A DNA stretch of 64,000 bases, taken from positions 1 to 64,000 of the forward strand of contig JAEZHM010000081.1 in assembly GCA_023416585.1 (NCBI GenBank). Reading direction: 5' to 3'. Under the pieces are notes generated by a model. That model ran no database searches. It was not told the origin of the DNA and worked only from the letters and a program-made list of their open reading frames with translations. Origin of the DNA: Bacillota bacterium. GTDB taxonomy: Bacteria > Bacillota > Clostridia > Christensenellales > Aristaeellaceae. The position numbers and the translations under genes were made by a program. Below, one piece after another: positions 9,319-17,398 of the stretch. Each line of letters starts with the position of its first letter. Position 1 is the first letter of the stretch.

Positions 9319-9336
9319 TAAGAAAGGAAGAGATAT

Positions 9337-9969
9337 ATGAAAAAGAAGATTGCCAGGCTGCTGCTCAAAATCGAGGCTGTGTTCCTGCGTCCTGAGGATC
9401 CTTTCACCTGGGCCAGCGGAATCAAATCGCCCATCTATTGCGACAACCGGCTGATCCTTTCCTATCCCGATGCGCGAAAACAAGTGGAGGCAGGCCTGGC
9501 GAGCCTTATCCGCAAGCATTATCCGGAATGCGAGCTGGTGGCGGGTACATCCACCGCGGGCATACCCCACGCGGCATTGGTGGCTGATATTCTGGAATTA
9601 CCCATGGCGTACGTCCGCGGTTCCGCCAAGGATCACGGCCGAAACAACCGCATAGAGGGCAAGGTGACCATGGGCCAAAAGGTGGTAGTGGTGGAGGACC
9701 TCATATCTACTGCCGGGTCTGTGGTAGAGGTAGTGGAGGCGCTGCGGGAATTAGGAGCACAGGTGCTTGGTATCGCTTCCATCTTCACCTACGGCATGCA
9801 AAAAGGGACTGACAGGCTTCGGGAAGCTGAGGTGGATAATCATTCCCTCACAAACTTTACGACCCTTGTGAAGGTGGCAGCGGAGGAGGGCTACATTTCC
9901 GAAAAGGATATTGCCCGGCTGGAGGCATTTCAAAAGAATCCTTCGGATGAAAGCTGGATCACACTGTAA
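9337..9969 (+). CDS. pyrE: orotate phosphoribosyltransferase
   Basis: PyrE attaches the ribose-phosphate of PRPP to orotate, giving OMP. The 210-residue protein has FTWASGIKSPIYCDNR at the N-terminus and the PRPP-binding signature VVVVEDLISTAGS in the middle. It starts at an ATG after AAGAAAGGAAGAG. It is the last gene of the operon, and an intrinsic terminator follows 3 bp after its stop. With this gene, all steps from bicarbonate and glutamine to UMP are encoded in one transcript. Confidence 0.97.
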   Translation: MKKKIARLLLKIEAVFLRPEDPFTWASGIKSPIYCDNRLILSYPDARKQVEAGLASLIRKHYPECELVAGTSTAGIPHAALVADILELPMAYVRGSAKDHGRNNRIEGKVTMGQKVVVVEDLISTAGSVVEVVEALRELGAQVLGIASIFTYGMQKGTDRLREAEVDNHSLTNFTTLVKVAAEEGYISEKDIARLEAFQKNPSDESWITL

Positions 9970-9972
9970 ATT

Positions 9973-9996
9973 AAAAGCGGCACAGCCGCTTTTTTT
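9973..9996 (+). terminator. intrinsic terminator of the pyr operon
   Basis: AAGCGGC and GCCGCTT form a perfect 7-bp stem around an ACA loop, followed by a run of seven T. It lies immediately after pyrE and has a classic rho-independent shape. Confidence 0.9.
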
Positions 9997-10245
9997 AGTT
10001 CCGCAATATTTCTCATGATACAAGCAGGGCAAGGTAATTTATGAGAAATCACAGGGCGATGATGATGGCAAGCGTAATTACGCCAATGATGGGCTTCGTT
10101 TTTTCTTCATTTCCCAAGTTTCCTGATTTTTTCATGTATCCCAAGGCCGTATATTTGTCCGCCCCCTATCAACCTCTTTTTCATTTACCTTTTGTGTAAT
10201 TTTTCTGTTGTCGGGGGAAAATGCATCCATGGAGGAGGGTGCATC

Positions 10246-11691
10246 ATGAAAAAAGAGGGGTTCGGATTCAAGAAGAAAGCCATTGCTTTTTTGGCTCTGA
10301 TGCTGGCAGGGATCATGCTCTTGACAGGGTGCGGCAGGTCGCTGGACTCGCGGTATATGTATGCCCAGGAATTGCTGGGCGTAGGGGAGTATGAAGCAGC
10401 GCTGTACGAGTTTGAGGCGATGGGCGAGTATTGGGATGCCGGAAAGTTCGTGCTGTATGTATCCGGGCTGATGGCGCTGGAATCAGGAGATTTTGCCCTT
10501 GCGGAGACCAATTTTGAAAACCTGGGCGACTTTAAGAACAGCGAATTGTACGCAAAATACGTAGAGGCCAAACGGTTGGAGCAAGATGAAAACTATCCTG
10601 CAGCTCAGGATACCTATCAATCGCTGGGCTCCTTCCGTGACAGCGTTCGGCGCATGGAAAGCTGCACCGCGATGATTCCCCAAAAGGCATATGAGAATGC
10701 TCAGGCGCTGTTTACCCAGGGAGAGTATCAAAAGGCGCTGGAAGGCTTCTTGGCCTTAGGCAGTTACAACGACAGCAAACAGCGGGCGGAAGCGAGCCAG
10801 CAGGCTATTCTTTCCCAGGAATACCAAAAGGCCCAAAACCTTGTTAAGATTAAGGATTATAAAGGAGCGCTGGAGGCATTTCAATCCCTTGGCAGCTACC
10901 GTGACAGCTCCATGCTGGCGGACAACTGCCGCCTGGAGCTTTACAAGGCCGCCGAAACAGTACAAAAGGCGGGCGGATTTGAAAAGGTACAGGAAGCCAT
11001 CGCCATGTATGAGGCGCTGGATACCTACGCCGATGCTTCACGCCGGGCGCAGGAACTGCGCGGACGGTATGAGATCAACCTGAAACTTCATGGATATCAG
11101 GAAAACTGGCAGTACGTTTCTCTTGGCACATATCCCCAGGAGACAGGAGGCGGCAAAACGCCCATATTGTGGCGCGTATTGTCTGTAGAAAACGGAACGG
11201 CGCTGCTTCTTGCGGACAAGATTCTGGACACGGCGGCCATGGAAACGGGCATTAATTTCGCGGGCTTCAACGGCAGCAGCCTGCAGACCTTTCTGAACGG
11301 AGCGTTTTTCAATGAGGCGTTTTCCGTTGCGGAGCAGGCGGCCATCACTCAGTATGGCACCCAAGGCAAAGTGTTTCCTCTTACCAAGGAAGAAGTGATG
11401 AATCCTGCGCTGGGCTTTGCAAGCGATGCCTTAAGGCAAAGCCAAGGCACCGCTTACGCATTGGCCAAGGGTTTGCACGCCTCTACCTCCGGTGCAGGCT
11501 GGTGGTGGCTGAATACCGCGGGCACCGGTGAAAAATGCCAGGCCATTGTATACTACAACGGTGCTGTGTACAGCCCTGGCCTGCGCTATGATGATGTACA
11601 GACCGGTATACGGCCCGCCATCCGCCTAAAGCTTGATACTCTGTTCTTCACTAAGGGTACCGGCACGGTCGCTGATCCCTTTAAGGAGTAG
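10246..11691 (+). CDS. lipoprotein with TPR-like repeats and a C-terminal DUF6273-like domain
   Basis: The 481-residue product has a lysine-rich N-terminus, a hydrophobic stretch and the lipobox LTGC (Cys29), so it should be an outer-leaflet lipoprotein. Residues of about 35 to 270 contain repeated helical units of roughly 35-40 residues with the recurring pattern LG-Y-DS (for example ALGSYNDS, SLGSYRDS, NLGDFKNS), resembling tetratricopeptide repeats. The last 200 residues contain VSLGTYPQE, PILWRVLSVENG and FLNGAFFNEAF, which resembles the DUF6273 domain. The ATG at 10246 follows GGAGGAGGG. It stands alone between two terminators. Function is unknown; a scaffold or surface-binding role is a guess. 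Confidence 0.75.
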   Translation: MKKEGFGFKKKAIAFLALMLAGIMLLTGCGRSLDSRYMYAQELLGVGEYEAALYEFEAMGEYWDAGKFVLYVSGLMALESGDFALAETNFENLGDFKNSELYAKYVEAKRLEQDENYPAAQDTYQSLGSFRDSVRRMESCTAMIPQKAYENAQALFTQGEYQKALEGFLALGSYNDSKQRAEASQQAILSQEYQKAQNLVKIKDYKGALEAFQSLGSYRDSSMLADNCRLELYKAAETVQKAGGFEKVQEAIAMYEALDTYADASRRAQELRGRYEINLKLHGYQENWQYVSLGTYPQETGGGKTPILWRVLSVENGTALLLADKILDTAAMETGINFAGFNGSSLQTFLNGAFFNEAFSVAEQAAITQYGTQGKVFPLTKEEVMNPALGFASDALRQSQGTAYALAKGLHASTSGAGWWWLNTAGTGEKCQAIVYYNGAVYSPGLRYDDVQTGIRPAIRLKLDTLFFTKGTGTVADPFKE

Positions 11692-11756
11692 CAATGTTTC
11701 CAGGAAAATGAAGGTTCATTTTCCCAGCCTTTGATGAATACGGTCTGATTTTGCTC

Positions 11757-11802
11757 AAAAAATGAAGCCTGCTCATTCTTGTACTGAGCAGGCTTCATTT
11801 TT
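11757..11802 (+). terminator. intrinsic terminator after the TPR lipoprotein gene
   Basis: A perfect 17-bp stem (AAAATGAAGCCTGCTCA and its complement) closes a 9-nt loop and ends in TTTTT. The A-rich left side makes it effective on both strands. A second small palindrome, GGAAAATGAA/TTCATTTTCC, lies at 11703-11724. Confidence 0.85.
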
Positions 11803-11855
11803 GTGGGTATTTGATATTTTCCATCAAGTGGGAGGTGCACTGTTTACCTGCTTCA

Positions 11856-11864
11856 TGGTATAAT
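11856..11864 (+). promoter_or_regulatory. extended -10 promoter of the MATE gene
   Basis: TGGTATAAT provides a TG-extended consensus -10 box about 40 bp before the GTG start. No good -35 box is seen. Confidence 0.5.
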
Positions 11865-11905
11865 GAATTTTCCTGGGCTTATAACAACGCAGGAGGAAGC
11901 AAATA

Positions 11906-13339
11906 GTGCGTAGCTTGGACAGATTTAAACGGACATTTATTGGCGACCGCGCCTTTTACCGGGTGGTGTTTGCCATTGTCGTCCCCATTATCATCCAGAA
12001 CAGCGTATCCAATATTGTGAACCTTTTGGATAATATCATGGTTGGGAAGGTAGGCACGGCAGAGCTATCCGGCGTTGCCGTTGCAAACCAGCTTTTGTTT
12101 GTATTCAATCTGTGCGTATTTGGCGGCCTGGCCGGCCCCGGCATCTTCGGCGCACAGTACTTTGGCGCTGGAGATATGGAGGGCTTGCGCAATACTTTCC
12201 GCATTAAGCTTTGGATAGCGGTCACCATTCTTTTAGTATCGCTGGCCATATTTATCGGCTGGGGGGACCGGTTGATATTGGGCTACCTTACCGGTGAGGG
12301 TGCGGCGGCCGCAGCTGAGGCCATTCTGGAAAACAGTAAGGCATACCTTCGCATTATGCTCATCGGGCTTTTCCCGTTTGCGTTGACGCAAAGCTATTCG
12401 GGGACTTTGCGCGAGGCCGGGGAAACGATGCTGCCCATGAAAGCCGGCATTGCGGCGGTGCTTACCAATCTGTGCGGCAACTGGATTCTGATCTATGGCC
12501 ACCTGGGCTTTCCCGCCATGGGGGTGGAAGGAGCGGCCATTGCAACGGTGCTTTCCCGGTTTGTTGAACTTGCGATCATTGTAGTGGGCACGCACCGCAG
12601 CCAGCGCTACGGTTTTATGCGCGGCGTATACCGTACGCTTAAGGTTCCCGCAAAGCTTTTGCGATCTGTGATGAAGAAGGGCATGCCTTTGCTGGTGAAC
12701 GAGGCGTTGTGGTCCATGGGAATTGCGATGCTTATGCAGATATACTCTGCACGAGGGCTGATGGTTTTAGCTGGGCTGAACATCGCCAGCACCATCAATA
12801 ACCTGTTCAACGTGGTATTTCTTTCCATGGGCAATGCTGTTGCGGTTATGATCGGACAATCATTGGGAGCCAACGATTTGCATCGCGCCCGGAGCGACGT
12901 ATGGAAACTGATGTCGTTCAGTTTTTTTTCCTGCGTAGTGATGGGCTTCGTGCTGGCAATTCTGTCGCCTGTATTCCTGCTTTTTTACAATACGGAAGAA
13001 GGCGTTCGAATGATGGCAACTCGCTTTATACTGACTGCCGCATGCATCATGCCGGTCAGTTCTGTTACCCATGCTTGTTATTTCACGCTCCGTTCCGGCG
13101 GTTCAACGATCATAACGTTTTTATTTGACAGCGTATACACTTGGGCCATCAACATTCCGTTTGCACTTTTGCTGGTGTACGGAACGAATCTTGACATCAT
13201 GCTGCTGTACCCTATTTGCCAGCTTGTGGAGCTGTTGAAAAGCACCATCGGGCTGATTTTGGTGAAAAGAGGCGTGTGGATACGGAATATCGTTTCCGGT
13301 CACGAAACCGGTTCAGAAATTGCGGGCCAGGAAGGGTAA
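11906..13339 (+). CDS. MATE family multidrug/Na+ efflux transporter
   Basis: The 477-residue protein is strongly hydrophobic, with about twelve membrane segments in two homologous halves. The N-terminal half contains VVPIIIQNSVSNIVNLLDNI and the motif DNIMVGKVGTAELSGVA, typical of MATE exporters (NorM/DinF-like branch). These move drugs or cationic compounds out in exchange for Na+ or H+. The start is a GTG preceded by CAGGAGGAAGC. It has its own promoter and faces a convergent peptidase gene 47 bp downstream. Substrate cannot be predicted. Confidence 0.9.
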   Translation: MRSLDRFKRTFIGDRAFYRVVFAIVVPIIIQNSVSNIVNLLDNIMVGKVGTAELSGVAVANQLLFVFNLCVFGGLAGPGIFGAQYFGAGDMEGLRNTFRIKLWIAVTILLVSLAIFIGWGDRLILGYLTGEGAAAAAEAILENSKAYLRIMLIGLFPFALTQSYSGTLREAGETMLPMKAGIAAVLTNLCGNWILIYGHLGFPAMGVEGAAIATVLSRFVELAIIVVGTHRSQRYGFMRGVYRTLKVPAKLLRSVMKKGMPLLVNEALWSMGIAMLMQIYSARGLMVLAGLNIASTINNLFNVVFLSMGNAVAVMIGQSLGANDLHRARSDVWKLMSFSFFSCVVMGFVLAILSPVFLLFYNTEEGVRMMATRFILTAACIMPVSSVTHACYFTLRSGGSTIITFLFDSVYTWAINIPFALLLVYGTNLDIMLLYPICQLVELLKSTIGLILVKRGVWIRNIVSGHETGSEIAGQEG

Positions 13340-13386
13340 GCGGAACAGTGAAAAAATGAATGCGTTGTTTTGATATAAGCTGTGGG

Positions 13387-14415
13387 TTACTTCTTTGATA
13401 TAAACGCCGCAAGCAGATTCAGGGTATTTTCCACCCCCAGCTTGTGCGTTCGTTCATACCCATGGGAGGCAAATACTCCCGGCCCTACGAGGGCATGCCG
13501 CGCCTCCAAACCGGCATGAAGGGCTGTGGCTGTATCCGACGAATACCTGGGGTAGATGTCCACCGCAAAGCGGAGGCCTTTTTCCTTTGCAAGGTCAATG
13601 AGCTCATTGGTCAGTTCGTAATTGTACGGCCCGGCGGAATCTTTGGCACAAATGGAGACCATGGTTTCATCGCATGTAAGGTCATCCCCTACGCAGCCCA
13701 TGTCTACGGCAACCATGTCCTTTAAATCCTTTGGCAAGTAGGAGGAAGCCCCGTGGCCTACTTCCTCGTATACGGTGAACATCAGGTGCACGCAGCGGGA
13801 AAGGGTGATATCTCCCTCCTTCACCATGCGGGCCAAAGCCAGAAGTACGCCGCTGGACGCTTTGTCGTCCAGGTGGCGGCTTTTTATATAGCCCGATTCC
13901 GTGACCACGGTGCGGGCATCCCAACTGATATAATTTCCCGTTTCAATGCCCAGTCCCTTCACATCCTCCACGCTATGGACAATCTCATCCAGCACAATCT
14001 CCAGCGTTTCGTCGCTGCGCTTCATATCACTGGTGTCCCCGTATACATGCCTGGAAGCTTTGGTGGACTGTACGGTGCCGGAATACGTTTTTCCGCTCCT
14101 GGTATGTATCAGGCAGTTTTCGTTTTCAATAGCGTTATCGTTGTAGCCGCCGATCTGAGTGTAGCGCAGACGGCCGCTGGATTTTATGCTGCGAACCATA
14201 CCGCCCAGCGTGTCTACATGAGCTGATAAAAGAAGCGGGTTTCCTTCACCGCCCAAAGCGCATACCACGGTGCCCTTGGAGGTGCGCACAGGCTCAAAGC
14301 CTATTTGCTTAAGCGTATCCATCAGGTATTTTTCCACCCCGGCGGTAAGGCCCGTGGGGCTGGGTATGGAGCATAAGGCTTGAATATAGGAAATGGCGTC
14401 CTTTGTTGCGCACAT
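13387..14415 (-). CDS. M42 family metallopeptidase (aminopeptidase-like)
   Basis: The 342-residue protein has the metal ligands of M42/M20-type co-catalytic zinc peptidases: AHVD (His66, Asp68), LDDKAS (Asp183), YEEVGHG (Glu217, Glu218), VDMG (Asp238) and a late SHGYERTH (His318). M42 enzymes form large tetrahedral complexes and trim short peptides in the cytoplasm. The frame is open for 23 codons upstream, but the ATG at 14415 follows AAGGAGGTACATGAC and removes an unlikely hydrophobic extension. It is convergent with the MATE gene and divergent from the FAD oxidoreductase gene. Confidence 0.85.
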   Translation of the reverse strand: MCATKDAISYIQALCSIPSPTGLTAGVEKYLMDTLKQIGFEPVRTSKGTVVCALGGEGNPLLLSAHVDTLGGMVRSIKSSGRLRYTQIGGYNDNAIENENCLIHTRSGKTYSGTVQSTKASRHVYGDTSDMKRSDETLEIVLDEIVHSVEDVKGLGIETGNYISWDARTVVTESGYIKSRHLDDKASSGVLLALARMVKEGDITLSRCVHLMFTVYEEVGHGASSYLPKDLKDMVAVDMGCVGDDLTCDETMVSICAKDSAGPYNYELTNELIDLAKEKGLRFAVDIYPRYSSDTATALHAGLEARHALVGPGVFASHGYERTHKLGVENTLNLLAAFISKK

Positions 14416-14639
14416 GTCATGTACCTCCTTCATAGTCAGCAGGGAAAGCATAGCACAAAACATGGCAAAAGCACAAGCACCCATTGTTGCCGGTGGTATG
14501 CTTTCTTATCTATGATCTTGTGATGGCAATTTTGTGCAAGCTATTGCCCGAAAAGGGAAAGAATACTGTGTGCGGCTGCAGGCAAAAGGTGCAGCCCAAA
14601 GAAATGCCAAGGTTATTTTTGAAGTACGGAGGCAATTTC

Positions 14640-15911
14640 ATGAAAATCGCGGTTGTGGGCGGCGGTTGGGCGGGGTGTGCTGCAGCCCTTTGCGCCATAA
14701 AATCCGGCGCGGATGTTATATTGCTGGAGCGGATGGATTCCCTTTTAGGAACTGGGTTGGTGGGCGGCATCATGCGCAACAACGGCCGCTTTATCGCTGC
14801 GGAGGAATGCATTGCATTGGGCGGCGGTGAATTGTTTCAATTGGCGGAAACCTGCCTTCGCCACAAGAATATTAATTTTCCAGGCCATGAACATGCGGAT
14901 TTGTATGATGTGGCTAGGATGCCTGCCGCCGTCACACGCCGCGTGAAGGAGGCTGGAGTGCAAGTTCATAATATGGCTCGTGTGGTAAAGGCGAAAATGG
15001 AGGGGAGTCGCCTTCAGGCAGTGCTTACGGAGGATGGGCGGGTATTTTCCGCGGATGTGTTTGTGGATGCCACCGGCACCTTCGGCCCCGTGCCCAATTG
15101 CACAAAGTATGGCAACGGCTGCGTGATGTGCGCGATGCGCTGCCCCAGCTTCGGTGGGCGGGTTAGTCTGTGCGGCCTGGCCGGGGTAAAAGAAGCAAGC
15201 GCCCGTCGGGCGGATGGCAAACCTGGTTCCATGAGCGGCGCCTGCAAGCTGATGAAGGAATCCCTTTCCCCTGATATTGTGGAGCGGCTGAACCGAACGG
15301 GCGTTGCGGTGCTGCCCATTCCGGCGGAGGTGCGGGAGGACTGCCTTGGTCAAAAGGCCTGCCAGCAGTACGCGCTGGAGGAATACAAGGATAACTTGGT
15401 CCTGCTGGATACTGGCCATGCCAAGCTGATGGTCACCTTCTTTGAACTAAATAAGCTGCAATCCATACCAGGCTTTGAAAGTGCCCGGTATGAAGACCCT
15501 TACACAGGCGGTAAAGGCAACTCCATGCGCTTTTTTGATATGGCTCCCCGGGATGACGCATTGAAGGTCAAGGGACTTGACAATGTGTTTTGCGCCGGGG
15601 AAAAGGCAGGGACTTTGGTGGGCCATACGGAAGCCATTGCCACTGGTGTTCTGGCGGGCTATAATGCCGTTCGCTATGGAAAGAACAAGCCATTATTGAT
15701 ACTGCCAAGGAGCCTTGCGGTGGGGGAGGCTATCGCATTTGTCCGGGAGAAGCTGCTATCTGAAGAAGGGCTTTCCCTTCGCTTTACATTTTCCGGTTCC
15801 GTGCTGCTAACACGAATGAAGGAACTGGGGCTGTATACTGCCGATGTTCCGGTTATTCAAATCAGGGTGAGGTCAGCGGGCCTTTATGATGTGTTTTCCC
15901 GCTGGGATTGA
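14640..15911 (+). CDS. FAD-dependent oxidoreductase with a Cys motif
   Basis: The 423-residue protein begins with a Rossmann dinucleotide motif GGGWAG (residues 7-12) and ends with a second FAD contact, NVFCAGEKAGTLVGHTEA, like the GidA/TrmFO and FAD_oxidored families. Between them is a four-cysteine arrangement, C-x6-C-x2-C-x3-C (Cys154, 161, 164, 168), in a YGNGCVMCAMRC context that could hold an iron-sulfur cluster. The ATG at 14640 follows ACGGAGG; the frame is open upstream without a good start. It stands alone. Substrate is unknown; a TrmFO tRNA-methylation role is unlikely because sequence agreement is limited to FAD contacts. Confidence 0.65.
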   Translation: MKIAVVGGGWAGCAAALCAIKSGADVILLERMDSLLGTGLVGGIMRNNGRFIAAEECIALGGGELFQLAETCLRHKNINFPGHEHADLYDVARMPAAVTRRVKEAGVQVHNMARVVKAKMEGSRLQAVLTEDGRVFSADVFVDATGTFGPVPNCTKYGNGCVMCAMRCPSFGGRVSLCGLAGVKEASARRADGKPGSMSGACKLMKESLSPDIVERLNRTGVAVLPIPAEVREDCLGQKACQQYALEEYKDNLVLLDTGHAKLMVTFFELNKLQSIPGFESARYEDPYTGGKGNSMRFFDMAPRDDALKVKGLDNVFCAGEKAGTLVGHTEAIATGVLAGYNAVRYGKNKPLLILPRSLAVGEAIAFVREKLLSEEGLSLRFTFSGSVLLTRMKELGLYTADVPVIQIRVRSAGLYDVFSRWD

Positions 15912-16021
15912 TTAAGACTCTTTTGCAGAATTGAATATTAGCCTATATACGTTTTCTCCCGTGTGTGCTAAAATGTTGCCATTCTATTCCGCTTTGAGGC
16001 GGCAAACGGGAGGATCGCCAT

Positions 16022-17293
16022 ATGTTTCTTGCGCTGGGGATTTTTCTTGTCACCTATACACTTCTGCTCCTTTTTTCCAAGATCAGGGCTTACATCGCGC
16101 TGGCTTCTGCGGCATGCTTTGTTGCTCTGGGCATACTTCCCGGGCAAAATGTACTTTCTGCGGTGGACTGGAACGTACTGATGATGATCGCTGGAACCAT
16201 GGGGATCGTGTACCTGTTCATCGAATCGAGAATGCCGGCCAGAATGGCGGACTATATTATTGAAAAGACGCCGAACGTCAAATGGGCCATTATCGCATTG
16301 GCGCTGTTCGCCGGCATCATTTCTGCCTTTGTGGACAATGTGGCCACCGTTTTAATGGTGGCGCCGGTAGCGCTGACCATTGCCAGGAAGCTTAAAATCT
16401 CACCGGTTCCAAGCATCATCGCCATCGCCATATCCTCCAACCTGCAGGGCGCCGCCACGCTGGTGGGTGACACAACTTCCATACTGCTGGGCGGGTACGC
16501 GGGGATGGACTTTCTTGATTTCTTCTTTTTCCAGGGCCGGATCGGCATGTTCTTTGTAGTGCAGGTTGGCGCCATTGTATCGGCACTGATTCTGCTTCTG
16601 GTGTTCAGAAAGCAGAGCCAGCCTGTCTCTTTGACGGAAAAGACGCAGGTGGATGATTACTTCCCCTCCTTCCTGCTGCTGGGCACGGTGTTGCTTTTGA
16701 TTGCCGCATCCTTTATCCCCGGTAAACCGAGTACCACCAATGGCATCATATGCATGAGCTTGATGGTTATCGGCATCCTGCGGGAGATGATCCGTACCAG
16801 GGATTGGAAAGCGTCGGCACGGGTCTTGAAGGAAATCGATACGTTCACGCTGCTTTTGCTTGGCAGCTTGTTCATTGTTATTGAAGGCATCCGCGAAGCC
16901 GGCGTGGTAGATGAAATTGCCAAGCTGTTTGTTTCTGTCAGTAACAACAATATGTTCCTGATTTATACTCTGCTGGTATGGGCGTCGGTGCTGTTCTCCG
17001 CCTTTATCGACAACATCCCCTATATTGCCACCATGCTGCCTGTTACCTCCGGTATTGCGCAGCTTATGCAAGTTGACCCCACTATCTTGTATTTTGGCCT
17101 GCTGGCCGGCGCCACATTAGGCGGTAACCTTACGCCCATCGGCGCATCAGCCAACATTACGGCGCTTGGTATTTTGCGCAAGGAAGGCCACGAGGTGAGC
17201 ACCAAGGAATTCATGAAGATCAGCGTGCCTTTCACCCTGGCGGCAGTGTTGTCGGGATATGTTCTGATCTGGCTTATCTGGATGCCCAGGTAA
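16022..17293 (+). CDS. ArsB/NhaD (SLC13-like) ion transporter family permease
   Basis: The 423-residue membrane protein has around eleven hydrophobic segments and two internally similar signature loops. One contains FVDNVATVLMVAPVAL with NLQGAATLVGDTTS; the other contains FIDNIPYIATMLP with GATLGGNLTPIGASAN. This is the ion transporter superfamily that includes ArsB, NhaD, CitM and SLC13 carriers. The ATG follows CGGGAGGATCGCC. No ars genes adjoin it, so arsenite export is not supported. The neighbouring membrane pyrophosphatase makes a cation or anion antiport role plausible, but this is an inference. Confidence 0.8.
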   Translation: MFLALGIFLVTYTLLLLFSKIRAYIALASAACFVALGILPGQNVLSAVDWNVLMMIAGTMGIVYLFIESRMPARMADYIIEKTPNVKWAIIALALFAGIISAFVDNVATVLMVAPVALTIARKLKISPVPSIIAIAISSNLQGAATLVGDTTSILLGGYAGMDFLDFFFFQGRIGMFFVVQVGAIVSALILLLVFRKQSQPVSLTEKTQVDDYFPSFLLLGTVLLLIAASFIPGKPSTTNGIICMSLMVIGILREMIRTRDWKASARVLKEIDTFTLLLLGSLFIVIEGIREAGVVDEIAKLFVSVSNNNMFLIYTLLVWASVLFSAFIDNIPYIATMLPVTSGIAQLMQVDPTILYFGLLAGATLGGNLTPIGASANITALGILRKEGHEVSTKEFMKISVPFTLAAVLSGYVLIWLIWMPR

Positions 17294-17321
17294 GGGCTTT
17301 TGCCCTATAGCGGCATAGTGA

Positions 17322-17363
17322 AATCCCGGAGGACGACGGTAATTATCCGCCGCTCTCCGGGAT
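17322..17363. terminator. probable bidirectional terminator between permease and hppA
   Basis: AATCCCGGA and TCCGGGATT form a 9-bp stem around a 24-nt loop containing further complementarity. It lies between two convergent genes and is followed by TCTTC on the plus strand, so the T-tract is weak. Confidence 0.45.
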
Positions 17364-17398
17364 TCTTCATGTGTCCAACTTTAGTCTTGTAAAGGAAC

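Noticed and set aside
16022..17293. Arsenite exporter identity
   Set aside because: ArsB-like superfamily loops are present, but no arsR, arsA or arsC gene adjoins it; the family is too broad for that call.
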